Part shown: piece after piece, positions 1-11,532 of the stretch | How the letters are laid out: the number at the start of each line of letters is the position of its first letter | Position numbering within the stretch: position 1 is the stretch's first letter | Source: Varanus komodoensis | Lineage: Eukaryota > Chordata > Lepidosauria > Squamata > Varanidae | NCBI RefSeq assembly: GCF_004798865.1 | Contig: NW_025336598.1 | Span: 12,649,601 to 12,713,600 of the forward strand | Direction of reading: 5' to 3' | Length of the DNA: 64,000 nucleotides | Notes under the pieces: generated by a model | What the model was told of the DNA's origin: nothing | Seen by the model: the letters and a program-made list of their open reading frames with translations, nothing else | Databases searched by the model: none | Program-made: the position numbers and the translations under genes

Positions 1-394
1 GCTATTTTATGAAAGCAGCCCCAGCTGATTTCTTCCCTTGTTTCCATTGCTACAGCCAGATTTCCAAGGCATTGCTGCCTAAGAATAACATTCATGGACT
101 TTCATAAATCTGGCAAAATTTGCTTAGCTGTATCAGACAATGTCAAAATTTTTCTTTAAATCCCTTCCTAAACTGTGATGTATAGAGCATCTTCTTGCTC
201 GTGCTCCTTCATTGCCCTTGCTCATTGGCATCACATCCCAAATACAACTGGAGCAGCCAGCTCACATTAACACTGGGGAACCACAGTGCAATCCAGTGCA
301 TGTGTACTCCTAAGTAGCTCACATTGTGCTCAATGGAAGTCACTCTTTGGTGAGAATGCATGGAACTGAAGCTTTACAATGGAAGCCTATATAG
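1..394. other. Quiet non-coding stretch
   Basis: No gene, recognised repeat or long open frame is visible. Base composition is ordinary, moderately AT-rich vertebrate non-coding DNA. Confidence 0.5.
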
Positions 395-457
395 TGAGCT
401 CTGACTGAACTGACTGGTGCTTACTCCCAGCTAAGTGGGCACAGGATCACAGCCTTA
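395..457 (+). repeat. End of a 'GCTTACTCCCAGGTAAGTGGG' interspersed repeat
   Basis: The end reads GCTTACTCCCAGCTAAGTGG followed by a GCACAGGATCACAGCC-like end. This matches a short repeat common in lizard and turtle DNA whose consensus, as I remember it, has a palindromic AAGTCCCATTGA...TCAATGGGACTT centre and ends in 'ATAGGATTGCAGCC'. Its class is uncertain. More decayed relatives appear near 13.2, 20.2, 26.1 and 38.9 kb. Confidence 0.45.
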
Positions 458-634
458 GAACCAAACAGGCCAGTGTCTTTCTGTTGAAAGGCAAACCTCT
501 TTTTACTTCATGGCACTTCAGGCCAAGGTATGATGGGAATGCCTACAGACACAGAAAAATCCCCTTACCACAGCATCCTTTACTGTTCCTTGCCCATGAC
601 AAGTGGAGTTTACCAGGACACTAAAATACATACT

Positions 635-893
635 TTATTTATTTATTTATTTATTTAGGAAACTTCTATGCCGCCCCGTTTGCCGAAGCCTCGGGGCGGC
701 TCACATCCATAAATAAACTTCCATAGAATAATATAAATTAACAGTATAAATTAAGTCGCCCTGGCCAAAGAATAAAATGAATAAATACTATTAACAATTA
801 AAATGACATTTGAATAAAAAGGTCTTCTCCTGGCGCCGAAAAACAAATAACGATGGCGCCAGGCGGACCTCTTTGGAGAGCGCATTCCATAAC
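635..893 (-). mobile_element. L2/CR1-clade LINE, 5'-truncated 3' end (young subfamily)
   Basis: On the minus strand this is the last part of the reverse-transcriptase ORF, an AT-rich 3' UTR, a GC stem-loop (arms at 670-678 and 692-700, GCCGCCCCG/CGGGGCGGC) and an (AAAT)n tail, seen on the plus strand as TTTA repeats at 638-658. It matches the copies at 28,806-29,850 and 37,180-37,605 almost base for base in the block CTGGCGCCGAAAAACAAATA. The 5' truncation near 893, close to the stop of ORF2, is typical of target-primed integration. The residual coding part is too short to give a useful frame. Confidence 0.85.
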
Positions 894-3430
894 CTAATCT
901 ATTAGGTTGGCAAAGGAAGGGTTTTTTTTTAATAAAATTTTGGCGAGAAATAGGTTTGGCTACTTGCAATGTAGAATAGTAAGAGATCCTTAAGGTCTAC
1001 CAATCTGGTATTCCCCACCCACACAAGCACCAAGAAGATGAGGAGTCAGCTCTATTAATTACTTTAATCTTGTTCAATTAGATCAGAATACACATGATGA
1101 CATTTTGGGAGAAACAGCTCACTTTTTTCCATAGGTCTGAGAAAATTCAGACATTCACCAGTAATTGATAGAAAAAAAGAGTAAAGCTGAACCCTTTATT
1201 AAGGGCACATAGACATTCAAGAAGGGAATGCCAGATATTATTTTCAACATTTGGAGGTGTCCCACAGCAAATGCTTTTTAACAATAAATGATGGGCATGA
1301 GACTAGCATCTGGATAACCAGCCCATGCTAAATGGCCTGCACACTGGATATTTTTTTAAGTAATTTGACAAAAGCACTTGAGATTTAGTATTCACCAGTA
1401 AATGTTACCATGGTCTTACAGTTTCCGAATTGTCTTTTTAAATTGAAAGAGTTAACATGCACTGTGTTTCTGAAATGTACTAAATAAGATAACATACGAT
1501 GGTCCCAAAGCAGACAAGGTTGGGTATATTTAAATGGGAGAAATATAAGCACATGTTTAACTCTCCCATCAAATCACTGGGACTTTAAAATATTTTTAAA
1601 CAGCCAGATTTTGCCTTATATAAACACAGTCACTTTTATTCAAAGGTTCTTCACAGCCACTAAATCAAAATGTTGCTTTAAAATTAATTTTATAAATGGA
1701 AAGCTCTGGTTTTGTTCAAGGCTTCTGTGTCCTTTCCGCTTTGTTCAACAAACTCCTGCACTTGCTGTGAGGGGATTGCTGATGCCTTTTGTCAGCAAGA
1801 CCGATGATATTCAATCTTTGATTTCTGATTCATTTGCTTTTTCCTTCCCTTTGATGAAGAGAAGGAACAGCAGGCTTTCCTTTCTGAATAATTTCTCCCG
1901 CCTCTTGCTCACTTAGTAGTGAGACCCAGTTTATGCGAAAGATATTCCTACAAACTATTTCTTCATCTTCACTGAGCTCTGAGCTACACAAGTATTTCCA
2001 AGAGGTACATGAAACCTCCTATTTTTGTTTCTTATGTTACATTGTCTGTTCTTTCTTTTATTCTTATAGTACCTATGTCCTTCTCTTGTCTTCATATGCA
2101 AAATAAATTGGCAGTACATGGATGTCAGCAGCCTACGACGATCTGGCTTTCCCCACTTCTGTATTGACCAAATATACACATTTTGCAAATGAGAAGGCAC
2201 AAGTTCACCTTGAACATGTTCCAGTGACAAACAACCTAAATGAACCACTTTTCTTGGAACTGGTGACAAGCAGCCCCAAAATGATTTTGAAATATTAAAC
2301 TCTAACATGTACAGTTATCTACAGTTCAAGTAAGATTTCTAAATAGCAGTACCATGTATCACATCATCTTACAACTGAGACTTTTGCCCTTTCCACAGCA
2401 GATGGGAATAGATTTACCTGGGGTGTTTCTAAATGGAAAGCACCTAGCATTTGGAATTAAAGGACGGGGTGCAATTGTCCCCTCTTTTTCTCCTTAATGG
2501 ATGGGGGTGGGCAGGGGCAGGTACAAGACAGAAGGAGTAGTGGAAAAACTAGGTAGTTACAAATGGAAGATGATATCATGTAAACCCCCTGTAAAATTCT
2601 GTGAACAAAGCAGAGGAATCACATGATTAAAAACCTCATTCAAAATACCATTGGACTCACATTATGAGATGACAGCAGCTGAGAATCAAATTCACATTTT
2701 GGACTGCCCTGTCTGTTTATTTTCCTGATGTGGCCTTTTTCTAGGCCACACTGGAGAGTTGCAAAGAGATGGAATACAGAAACTGGCACAGCCGCGCATG
2801 CACACATGGCTTTCTTTCACTTTAGTCTGCAGTGTGATTTATGTACAATACTTGTTGTCTTCATGGGTGCCATACAGGAAAAGTCACAAATGTCCTCATG
2901 TTGTCAGTGGGCCTTGAAGTGGAGTATCGGGCGCTTGTCTCTAAGAACCTGGGCAGTTCAGTTCAACCATGCCACCCCAGAGCCATGCTTATGCCCAGTT
3001 GTGTGACATATACTGGCCTCCCTCTTTTTCCCCTGCCCTTGAAAGAAGCCGAGAGGCTTTATATCCCAGGAAGAGGTCAGAAAAGGAGCAGGAGAGGAGA
3101 TTCTGGGATCCATTGCTCTTCTCTTTCCTTCATTTAACTGAATTCTATGTAGGAAATGATTCACTCAGATGACCACAGAGGAAAAGCTAAAATCAGTCTG
3201 AATCAAATGCTGGGCTAACTTGGAATGTCTAAACTGCCTAGACTGTGGTCCAAACTTGTGGTTATAACAAGGCTGTATCCTAAGAAAGAAGGGGTGAGAC
3301 AAGGGAGGGAAGACACCTCCCACCATGCCATGCCTCCTCATAACAGCTTTCTAAGCCCCTTTCTTCCAGCCAGGAGCTTGATGCTGGAAGTGGACCCAAC
3401 TGAAAGAAAAGTGCATAGGAAGAGGTGCTT
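894..3430. other. Repeat-poor non-coding stretch
   Basis: About 2.5 kb with no recognised gene or repeat. Short frames at 1,611-1,916 (plus) and 1,955-2,308 (minus) have no domain, signal peptide or splice context that I recognise and are treated as chance. T-rich and A-rich runs are present but no tandem array. Confidence 0.45.
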
Positions 3431-3435
3431 GTGCG

Positions 3436-3452
3436 CACACACACACACACAT
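3436..3452. repeat. Short (CA)n microsatellite
   Basis: An uninterrupted run of about eight CA dinucleotides in otherwise unique sequence. Confidence 0.85.
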
Positions 3453-3936
3453 GCAGACCATGGGGCTGGGGATGGTTCAGTTTCTTATCTACAGGACCCT
3501 TTGTTCAAAAGAGACAGTGGCTTCCCCATTCATCTTTCGCTGTGATTGTGGGGGAAGCTCTGTGTTCCACCACAGGCAACTCCAGAATCACTTCTAGATG
3601 GGCTCACAGAGTGACTGATTTCCAGCCAGAAATGACAATACCATTCTTTAAAGAAAATGGGAATTGCTCCAAGAAGCAAGTGAAATGTAAGTCTTTATTC
3701 CATTCTGGATTCTGATGTAAATTAATATTATCGTAATTTAGAATATTCTGTATAACAGCAATAAGGCCTGGATTGCAGCTGTTGACTAAAATGGCTAAGA
3801 CTGGGTCCAGGGCCTTTGGGAATCTCTGGCCCAGATTGTCCCCAGATTCCAGGTGGAAACCAAGGCTTCAGCAGGACTGCCAGTTAAGCATGCAGGGAGG
3901 GATTTATTTCAAGTATGCATCTTCCAAACCAAGTAT

Positions 3937-4245
3937 GGGCCAAAATGCAATTGTAAACCAACATCTGGACATTTCTGAGCTTGCATTGTGATTTGCAAAT
4001 GAAAAATCACAGTCAACAGTATAAATGCATTTGAAAACATGCATTAAAATGTTTTGGGGGAAAAAGTGCTTCAACCAATGGAAGAAGGCATAAACTTTGT
4101 GCATGTATTTAGGAAAATATGCTGGAAAATATTGAGAGATGTTTGTGCAAAAAGAAAAAAAACACTTGCAATACGATTTGTACATGAAATGGAAAGAGCT
4201 TTGAGGCAGAAAATGGAGAACTTTAATGAACTTGACTTTTGCTTG
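3937..4245 (+). repeat. AT-rich dispersed repeat, copy 1 of 3 (unclassified)
   Basis: Starts at GGGCCAAAATGCAATTG and continues with repeated ATTTGCAAATG / CATTTGAAAACATGCAT words, then a block ending GAGAACTTT. The same order of blocks (GGGCCAAA, GAGCTTGCA, GATTTGCA, CATTTGAAAA, AATGGGAGAA, GGAAAAT, TTTGTGCAAAAAG, GAGCTTTGAGG) occurs at 24,031-24,360 and, weaker, at 63,590-63,800. The T-rich complement is free of stops over about 120 codons in this copy, but that follows from composition. I do not recognise the family; a non-autonomous DNA element is possible. Confidence 0.5.
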
Positions 4246-4344
4246 TACACACATCTCTACCTGGAGGAAAAATCCCATGCGATCTTTAAAAGGCTATCAG
4301 ATCATCGGCTCCCTGGGGCAGACCCTCAACTCCAGCCCTCCATG

Positions 4345-4735
4345 TCTCCTCCTTCCACAGACTCTCATCCTCCAATCCTTTGCAGAAAACCAGGTCCAAA
4401 TATATCCTGCTCAAACTAAGACACGCTCATGGTTTACATGGTGGCCGCAAAGTCTTGATCAGCTCCTGACAAGATGGCTTCAGTGTGAATATTAAAGTTC
4501 TCCAAGATCGCCAGTTTGGGGTTCTCAATACCACATTTAAGAACACCTCCACAGTTCAGGAAAGTGGTTTATTAGAATAAAAATTGTCCTGATGACCAAA
4601 CTACAAGGGGCAGTTATTTAGTGTTCTATCAGAGAGAACAAACCTCTGTCAAGAAGGTCAACATTTGTAAAGATAAGCCTGGAGGCAGGTGTTTTAACAC
4701 CAGATGTCCAAAAACGTTGTGTAGGTCACTATTCA
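4345..4735 (-). mobile_element. LINE endonuclease-domain fragment (L2/CR1 clade), decayed
   Basis: On the minus strand the translation contains a weak hydrophobic strand (LPPGLSLQMLTFL) and then KLAILENFNIHTEAILSGAD. The second piece matches the 'VVLGDFNIHAEA' signature of the APE-type endonuclease of L2/CR1 LINEs, with the catalytic Asp of GDFN replaced by Glu-Asn. Stops lie between the two segments, so the frame is dead. The fragment is related to the material at 6,975-7,690. The two copies differ mostly at third positions of the minus-strand frame, as expected if their source elements evolved as coding sequence. Confidence 0.65.
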
Positions 4736-6974
4736 TATAGCTTCTGAGTATGTGCGAAGTGCAAGTGCCTTTAGGAGTTAGGTTGGTTCTGCTTTCAGCC
4801 GCAGGGCAAGAGAATTCACCCCAGACAGAGTGAATTCCCTGAGGCAGTGGCTGACCTAAACTAACACACAAAAGAAAAAAAAATTGTGCAAAATAGTGAT
4901 GGGGAAGGCTTTAAGAGGGTTCTTGAGAGAGTGGGGGGGGGGAATGTACAGTATTCAAAGCTTATGTTGCCTCATGGAGAATATGTGTGTAGAGAGATGA
5001 TCATTTTAAAACAGAAGACTCCTTTACCAACCTTGATAAGGGGCTAGGGGGATATTTTAAGAAAAGCAAGTCTTCCAACACATGGTAAAAAGCATCGAAG
5101 TTATAGGACATGAATCATATTTGTATCAGCCACCAAGAAAAGCTAAGAAATCTTTTTCTTACCTTGATGTTTGAGCAGGGTTAAAAGAAAACCTAAGCAA
5201 GGTTTAAATCCATGTTTTGAATCATGAGAGTACAAGCTAGTTCTTGCAATGCCAAGAATGAATGTTTAGATAAGAAAAATGAAACTTTGAGAGTAGAACA
5301 AGATCTCTTGCTCAATGTGAAGTTCTGAATGTTTAGAATGGTCTTTGTGTAAATGCATTATTGATTGCCTTACAGTTATCAGTGCATGTAGCTGTGATTA
5401 AATGTGAGGTTCACTTGGGTAAAGATGTAGAAAAACATGCTGGTAACTGAATGGTGCGTTACACACCACCATGAGAATAGGTGGAGTCAGCTACCTGATT
5501 GATAAAACAAAAAGGGCAAAGCACCTTCTCCTGGGAGTTCTTTCATGAGCATAGAATTTGATTTCACCAAATATCCAAGTGTTGGTTATTTGTTTGAAAT
5601 ACATTTTAAAGTTTGCATGTACTCAAGATGATATGGGGCATTTTTGTAGTTATATGCATGGACAAGTAAGATCACTGTAAACAAGAAGTTGTTGTGAAAC
5701 TTGATTCTCAAGTTTGGAATACTGTTGTCCATGAAGTAAGTCAAAGGAAGACCTGGTTAAAGAGACTTGTGCTAGGACAGAGTTAAAATGGTCAGAGACT
5801 TTCTGTCTTCTTCTCCAGCTTCTTTTAACAATCTCTTCCCCAATTAATGTGCTTTTTCAGGGTATTCTGTTGGCAGGCAGTGTAATATTCTATTACTGCA
5901 AGCTTTAATGAAGTGTGTGAGGGCCTTTCATTCAATGTGTAAGCCACACTCTCTTAGAATCCAGGTGAACTCTGCCATCCTCTTCAACTGAGAGACTGGG
6001 TATGTGCATAAAAATGCATCAGAGGAAAGATTCCCTTCAGCCCTGGTGGAAAGGTCCATGCCAAGTTTTCAGGCTGTGATCAAATGCCAGGGACTGCAGT
6101 GAGCTAGAAGCTGCTGAGTTACGTTGTAAGGAATCTCTGAACCTGTAGAAAATTAGGTCAGAGAGTAGGGTGTATGTGTCAGTAACCTCTCCCATGCAGA
6201 ATAAGCTGAATTCCACTGGAATGAATTGCAGATTCCAAGTTCAGATTTTGCTTTAACAAAGAAAGGTTGTGCTGCCTTTCTAGTGGCAAGGTCTGCAAAA
6301 GAAGAAATTTCTTTATCCCAGATAAGGACCATTCCATGGGACCCTAGTGACAAGAACCATGGTGAAAGTGCTGGATTCACACATAAAGGCCAATTCAAAA
6401 GCTAGACTTAGTGTCAAGGAAGGGGTACTGAGAGCCCAACAGCAGACTAACTTTCCTAACTCTCTGCCGATTTCACCTCAAAAGCTCCTGTATTTATGCC
6501 TGTGAACCCTTATCAGAGAAGACTGGTTGGTGATTTAAAGAAAGCTGTAAGACCTGCAGAATACTTTTAAAAAGGTCAGTAGTACAAAGTGAATCTCCAA
6601 GAGAAAGAGGAGCTAGGCAAATCTTGCAAGTTCAGGGAGCTAATTGCAGAAAAAACCCGAAACTTTGCTGTGAGATCATCAGGAAGCAAGGAACAACACT
6701 TCTTATGTTCACTTTGAAACCAACCTAGTCAGCCCTTCTGTCATCTGGATTAAAGAGATTCCTCCCCAGATTCATCATACCAAGAAGAACAGGCTTCCAG
6801 AGGCAGATAGTTCAAATACCCAAGGTGAATGGACTGCCATCATTTTCTCAAGCACCAGAAGAAATAGACTTGTGCTTCATTCCTAGCAGAGGGCCCAGAG
6901 CAGCAGCATGGTCTGCTGGCAGTTTTGTATGCATATTATGGGTATGGGTTGCCATGTTAGACATGATTGATCAT
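4736..6974. other. Repeat-poor non-coding stretch
   Basis: No gene and no recognised repeat. AT-rich with scattered A runs and a G run near 4,932-4,942. A minus-strand frame at 6,153-6,398 shows no known feature. Confidence 0.4.
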
Positions 6975-7210
6975 GTGGTCCAAAAATCCACTAAGGATTT
7001 TCTAGGGCCAGAAGGAGGGACTGAAGAATATAATTTTTTTCCTGATGACCAAACAACAAGAGTTAGTTACTTAGGGTTATCAGAGAGAGACAAGAGGGTT
7101 GAGAATATAAAACAGACCTCTGTGAACAAGGTCAGAATTTGTAAAGACAAACCAGGAGGCAGATGTTTTGCCATCAGATGTCCTAAAAGGAAGTATAGGT
7201 CAAGATAACC
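6975..7210 (-). mobile_element. LINE endonuclease-region fragment, upstream segment
   Basis: Related to the upstream half of the LINE fragment at 4,345-4,735. Both minus-strand translations read GHL(V/M)xKHLPPGLSLQ(M/I)LT, then diverge. The segment lies on the downstream side (minus orientation) of the piece at 7,440-7,690, so the order is permuted relative to the first copy. Two truncated insertions or a local rearrangement would explain this. The plus-strand frame through it (6,825-7,208) is a shadow of the LINE. Confidence 0.55.
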
Positions 7211-7439
7211 ATGTATAAACATAACTGATTTTTTTTTTTTTTTTGCTATGATGTTTTCTGTTACTACTCATTACAAAAAACAAAATGTATAAGTTCATTG
7301 CATATGATGACTGTAGCAGCTGGTCCCATCTGGAGATGGGCTCACTCAAATTGTTAGCGAACACCTAGAACTGAGGGTCTTTAAAAATATAAAACTACTA
7401 GCTTGTGTTGCCTGTCTCTCTCATGGTCAGACAACGAAA
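7211..7439. other. Spacer between two LINE fragments
   Basis: Contains a T run of about 18 bases near 7,228-7,245 and otherwise unrecognised AT-rich DNA. Confidence 0.4.
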
Positions 7440-7690
7440 AAGAGGGCTTTTTTGTCCTTGACACATGCTTCCTCTTCCTTCAGACCCTTATCCCACAATT
7501 TTCTACGGAAAACCAAGTCCAAAGTATGTCCTGCCCCAGAATATCAACTAAGACAGGCCCATGGTTCACGAAGTCTTGATCTGCGCCTGACAAGATGGCT
7601 TCAGTGTGAATATTAAAGTTCTACAAGACTACCAACTTTGCGGTTCCCAATACCGCATTTAAGAACACGTCCATAGCTCAGGCAGGAGGC
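7440..7690 (-). mobile_element. LINE endonuclease-domain fragment with FNIHTEA motif
   Basis: The minus-strand translation includes NFNIHTEAILSGADQDFV, the conserved 'GDFNIHAEA..SGA.QDF' segment of an L2/CR1-clade endonuclease. The nucleotide block GACAAGATGGCTTCAGTGTG (plus strand) is identical to one in the copy at 4.47 kb. In-frame stops show it is decayed. Confidence 0.65.
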
Positions 7691-9364
7691 TGTTAGGCAG
7701 TGGAATGGTTGGTATAGTGAGAGAATCCTAATCCTGTCTTGAGAACCTAACGGCAGGTACCAATGATCATAGCTGGCTGGATGCTGAGCATGGTACCAGG
7801 GAGCAGGAATTCCTACAGATCAAGATTGGGGAACTTCATTTGGTCCAGGAACTGCCTCGTCTCCTGGCTTCCCTACAGCCCTGATAAAGTTAAGTGATGG
7901 AGCCCTTCCAGTGACAGTCAGGGAGCTGGGCTGAGACCATGCAGGGTCCTTCCAGCCAGGGAAAACCCTAGCAGAGTGAAGCTGGCTTCCAGCCAGTGCC
8001 CCAGTCCAGGAGTCAGCTTTGCTTCTCTAGGGCTTTCCTTTGCTAGAGCAAAGCCCACCAAAGCATCAGCTGTGCTCCTCCTTCACCTTCATAATGCAGG
8101 GAGGCAGCAAAGTGGATGCAGACAGCTTTGCTCGTCCATCGCTTTCCCCACATAACGTGGGAAATGTTGCCACAGGGATAACGGGCTTGTAACAAACATT
8201 CAGCTGCCCATGATAAAATCACAGCATCCCAAACAGCACATTTCCCTGGCTGAATTGACCTAGAAAAAAATGTGACCCACTTTGACCTTAATTACTAATT
8301 ATTAGCATCTGCCAGTAATCAAATAATGTGATCTTTTCAGAGAACTGAGGTTATTATCACCCTTAGATGAAAACATCTGCTTTTAAGAGGAATGGAGCTG
8401 TATTTCCCACTTGGATGTAAATGGCATTAATCTTCTAACAAACAACAAATTATACATTCAGTGTTGTTGTAAGTGAAGTCTACAGGATTTAACCTTGATT
8501 TGTATGTACAAGATTTAGAGACAAGCTAATGGAAGGGTCATACACTGATGTGTGTTTTGAAAGAAGGGCTTCTATCCAGCAGTGAAGCTGGGGTCATGCA
8601 AAGTGTGTGGATAGGTGTAAGGGCTTTTTCTTCCTTCTTCTTTTTAATGGACTGTCTGCGCTGTGTACTTCCCTAGAGAACTTAAAGCCATACTTTCCAA
8701 CTTTATGGCCTGGGATTTGTACAGCATGTATAATCATTTTCTTAACACAAAGAAATCTGGTCATGCATCCGAGATTCTTCTTCTTAGTAGAAACTGATAT
8801 TGCACCAAGGGAGGAATGAAGTTCTCTGTTGCGCTGCCCCAATACATTTTATCCAGACGTTTGGAGATGCAAGGGGGACATGATGCATGAATCCCTTATG
8901 CTTCCTGTTACTCCACCTCCTCCATAATATCCAAAATGCACTGTTCGTGTCTGTTCCCCACATTGCATAGCTTGCATAGCTCACAGTCTGTCTTTGTTTG
9001 GAAGGTGACAGTGGAACAGAGGAGGGTGAGGGGTTTACAATTTCTGTTCCCAAGGGAATGAAAAGATATTTCAGTATTGGGTGTGGGGCTTAATGAGTCC
9101 ATTCCTAATGTGTCCCATTCCCTATTTTCTTTGCAAGAAGCAGTTTGATAAAGGGGTATTTCAGTTCCTGTCCTTCTGGTTAATGTTTAGGGAGGTCAAA
9201 TATTCATGGCTGAATAAAAGGACAAACCAGGACAGTGTCTTGCATTAGATTTGTATATCTATAGATCTAAATTTAGAAATAATTCTGATCATTTAAACAG
9301 AAGTACAAAACTTCTCACTACAGTGGGGCAAATGTATCCAGTGTGCCTGGGTGCATATCCAGGA
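7691..9364. other. Non-coding stretch with a possible conserved element at about 8.2-8.5 kb
   Basis: No gene is seen. From 8,200 to 8,520 the sequence is rich in TAATTA, ATTA and AATCAAAT words and shows no resemblance to any repeat in the window, which is the profile expected of a developmental enhancer. This is a compositional impression only. The rest is unremarkable. Confidence 0.3.
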
Positions 9365-9525
9365 TGATGAGCAACTTCAACTCCCCTTCTCTGCCTTTTA
9401 AATATGGTTCTTTCTGTAAACTAGTTGGACTAGATAGCCCTTTAGACAGTGTGTATCTTCAAATAGCTGTCCTCTGACTGCACTTCAAATAGAGGACTGT
9501 CATCTGTAAAGTAGGTCACCTGACC
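9365..9525 (-). repeat. Unclassified dispersed repeat, copy 1
   Basis: The minus strand reads GACAGTCCTCTATTTGAAG, then later GAAGTTGCTCATCATC. The block order recurs at 12,095-12,225 (minus), and the first block recurs at 19,745-19,830 (plus). The repeated 'CTATTTGAA' unit occurs twice within this copy. I recall similar 'GGACAGTCCTCTATTTGAA' words in lizard DNA but cannot name the family. Confidence 0.45.
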
Positions 9526-9949
9526 ACCTTGTTGGTGCCTAGAGCAGCAAGTTGTGTCTTGCTGCCCTAACAAAGAATAGGGATGAAGGGGTAAAAGGAA
9601 GGGGCAGTGGCCCTTTTGCAGAAGGAACATTGGAAGGAAAAGAGACATTCTGATGGAGCAAACATCTTGCTGGAGAAACATTTCCACAAATATTTGCTTT
9701 TTCATTTCTTTTCTGAACCATGGCTTCCCTCAGTTGCTCCATCTCTAGGACATCTCCTTCCTGCCTCAGCCCAGCTGCTTCCTCTTCCCAGATTAGTAAC
9801 AGAAGATGCCACTCAGTTAGCGATCAGGCCGTGCATAGGATGCTGCTGCAACACTATGCAAACAAGCAGAGGTGGCGATGTGTTGATGTCGCTGTGGGCA
9901 TATGATATCAGGCACAATGCATAAGTCAATATTTGTGCAAGGAGTGCTG

Positions 9950-9978
9950 GGCGGTGGGGGGGGGGCGGTGGAGGGAGG
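9950..9978 (+). repeat. G-rich run
   Basis: Two G runs (about ten Gs and a GGGCGG/GGAGGG context) that could form a G-quadruplex. No other function is implied. Confidence 0.5.
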
Positions 9979-10717
9979 CTTTTTATTTTTTAACACTTAC
10001 TGAAAATGTTTGCAAAGACCCCTGAGTAGTTTGGCTCAGCTCAGTCTCTAATATCTGTTCTCTCAGATCCAGAGATTTTTACTCGGCACAGCAGGCTGGC
10101 TGCCATGGCACACACTAAGCAGATGGTGATAGGACAGTCAAACAGAGCATGGGGGCGGGGAACAGGACCAAAAATACTCTAAATTGTCCATGAGACAGGC
10201 CAGATACCCAATATCACGCAATCTACTGAGTTTATGTATGGTAAATTCATACCATTAGAGAGCAGAAAATAATTGAGTTTCCATTTTGCAAGGCTTAATT
10301 TTCTTATCTTGAGCTCATCGCACTCTTATAAAAGAAAAATCTGCTTGCTCATCAGGTGAGCTTTGATAATCTTTCCTGGACCTAGTATTTATTCATATAT
10401 TTTTAGATTCAATTAAAAGAATAGGAAACCTTAGCACTGAACCCAATTAAAAACAAAGTGATTAGCTATGAATAACCGTAAAAGTGACCCCTCAAAAAGA
10501 AAGAAAGACAAAAGGAAAGGCAATTGGCATTATTTAACTGACACAACAACTTTGGTATGAAATTTAAATGGAAAGAGGGGCTGATCAAAGAACACTTTAC
10601 AATATGCCTCTTCCCCCATTTGTTGATAACTTAGCCCTCCATTACATATCAGGCTTTGGCAAGTAAAGTATTTCTGGCTCTTGAGCTGGTACATACATCT
10701 ATGCTGTGTCTGCATTT
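9979..10717. other. Quiet non-coding stretch with a possible conserved element
   Basis: The part from 10,200 to 10,480 has no similarity to any repeat seen here and contains clustered TAAT/ATTA, TTGATAAT, CAATTAAA and TTAATTTTC words. It is a candidate conserved non-coding element on composition only. Confidence 0.28.
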
Positions 10718-10838
10718 AGAGGACTGTGTACAGTTCTGGCCACTGCATCCCCAAAGGGCAATTGTACAGTCAAAGAGGTGCAGAAGCAGGAATCAAGCAG
10801 TTTTCTCCTACGTGAAAGGCTTTTTTTAGTTGAGGAAA
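10718..10838 (+). mobile_element. CR1 LINE fragment
   Basis: Reads GGACTGTGTACAGTTCTGGC..CAC.GCATC..AAA, then a decayed ATTGTA.AGT.AAAGAGGTGCAGAA and a CTACGTGAAAGGCT block. This matches the amniote CR1 ORF2 C-terminal region 'GTGTACAGTTCTGGTCACC...AAAAGGTGCAGAA...TATGAGGAAAGGCT'. It is old and interrupted, with no frame left. Confidence 0.65.
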
Positions 10839-11184
10839 AGGGGGGGGGGCTAGGAAATGGTGCATGAGGGTGTGGGTATGAAGAAGTGCACAGGGATTTT
10901 TCTCCCCCTCTCAGGACCCTTCTGTGAAATGGATTGGAAGGATTACTGGTTCACTAATAAGTACTCAGGCATGGTGTCCGTTCTGAGTCTCTCAGGGCAG
11001 CTGCCAGGGCCCCTGTGGTTCTGCAAGGCCCTCCAATCCTTCCATCTGCCTTGGACATTCCACATGGGCTTCGGGAGCCTCCATTTTTTTCCCCAGGGTC
11101 AAAGAAAGAGGTAATGTGAGCTGAGTATGACATCGCCACAATTTGCATTGCACAGTCCCCTGAGAGAATGCCTCCAGGTCTTCA

Positions 11185-11245
11185 CATCAGTGTGAGCCAG
11201 CAAGTCTCTGGTTTAAATCCTAGCTCAGTCAGGAAATCACTGCAA
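11185..11245 (+). mobile_element. Remnant of a tRNA-derived SINE
   Basis: GTGAGCCAGCAAGTCTCTGGTTTAAATCCTAGCTC resembles the A-box to B-box part of the lizard SINE seen complete at 24,505-24,712 (B box GGTTCAAATCC). Only about 60 bases can be recognised, and the match is weak at the 5' side. Confidence 0.4.
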
Positions 11246-11532
11246 GGACTGCTGGGAAGAAGGCCAGCAGAAGCCGGGCGGGAGTCATGGGTCAGTGCAT
11301 CTGGCTGGCTTGCCCATGGCTACAGTTGCCACATTTGAATTGCAAAGAAGGGGGAAAGGCAGAAAGAGGACACAGAGCTAATTGTTATGTATAGATGCAA
11401 ATGTATAAATTATCTTTAAACAGAACTATACAGTAAACCTCACTATGTTAAGGAAGAATGTGACCAAGTGACCTGGCTAAAACAGGCATTCCTGAAAGAC
11501 TCCATGGCTGCAACTTCTGTCTTTGCTTCTTC

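Noticed and set aside
3904-4278. 124-codon minus-strand frame, similar to one at 23,983-24,261
   Set aside because: Both lie in the AT-rich dispersed repeat, and the frames are open because the strand is T-rich. No known protein motif.
6825-7208. 127-codon plus-strand frame with a Cys/Lys-rich end similar to a stretch near 4.6 kb
   Set aside because: The similarity is explained by a LINE endonuclease segment on the opposite strand. Its third-position changes fit the minus-strand frame as well.
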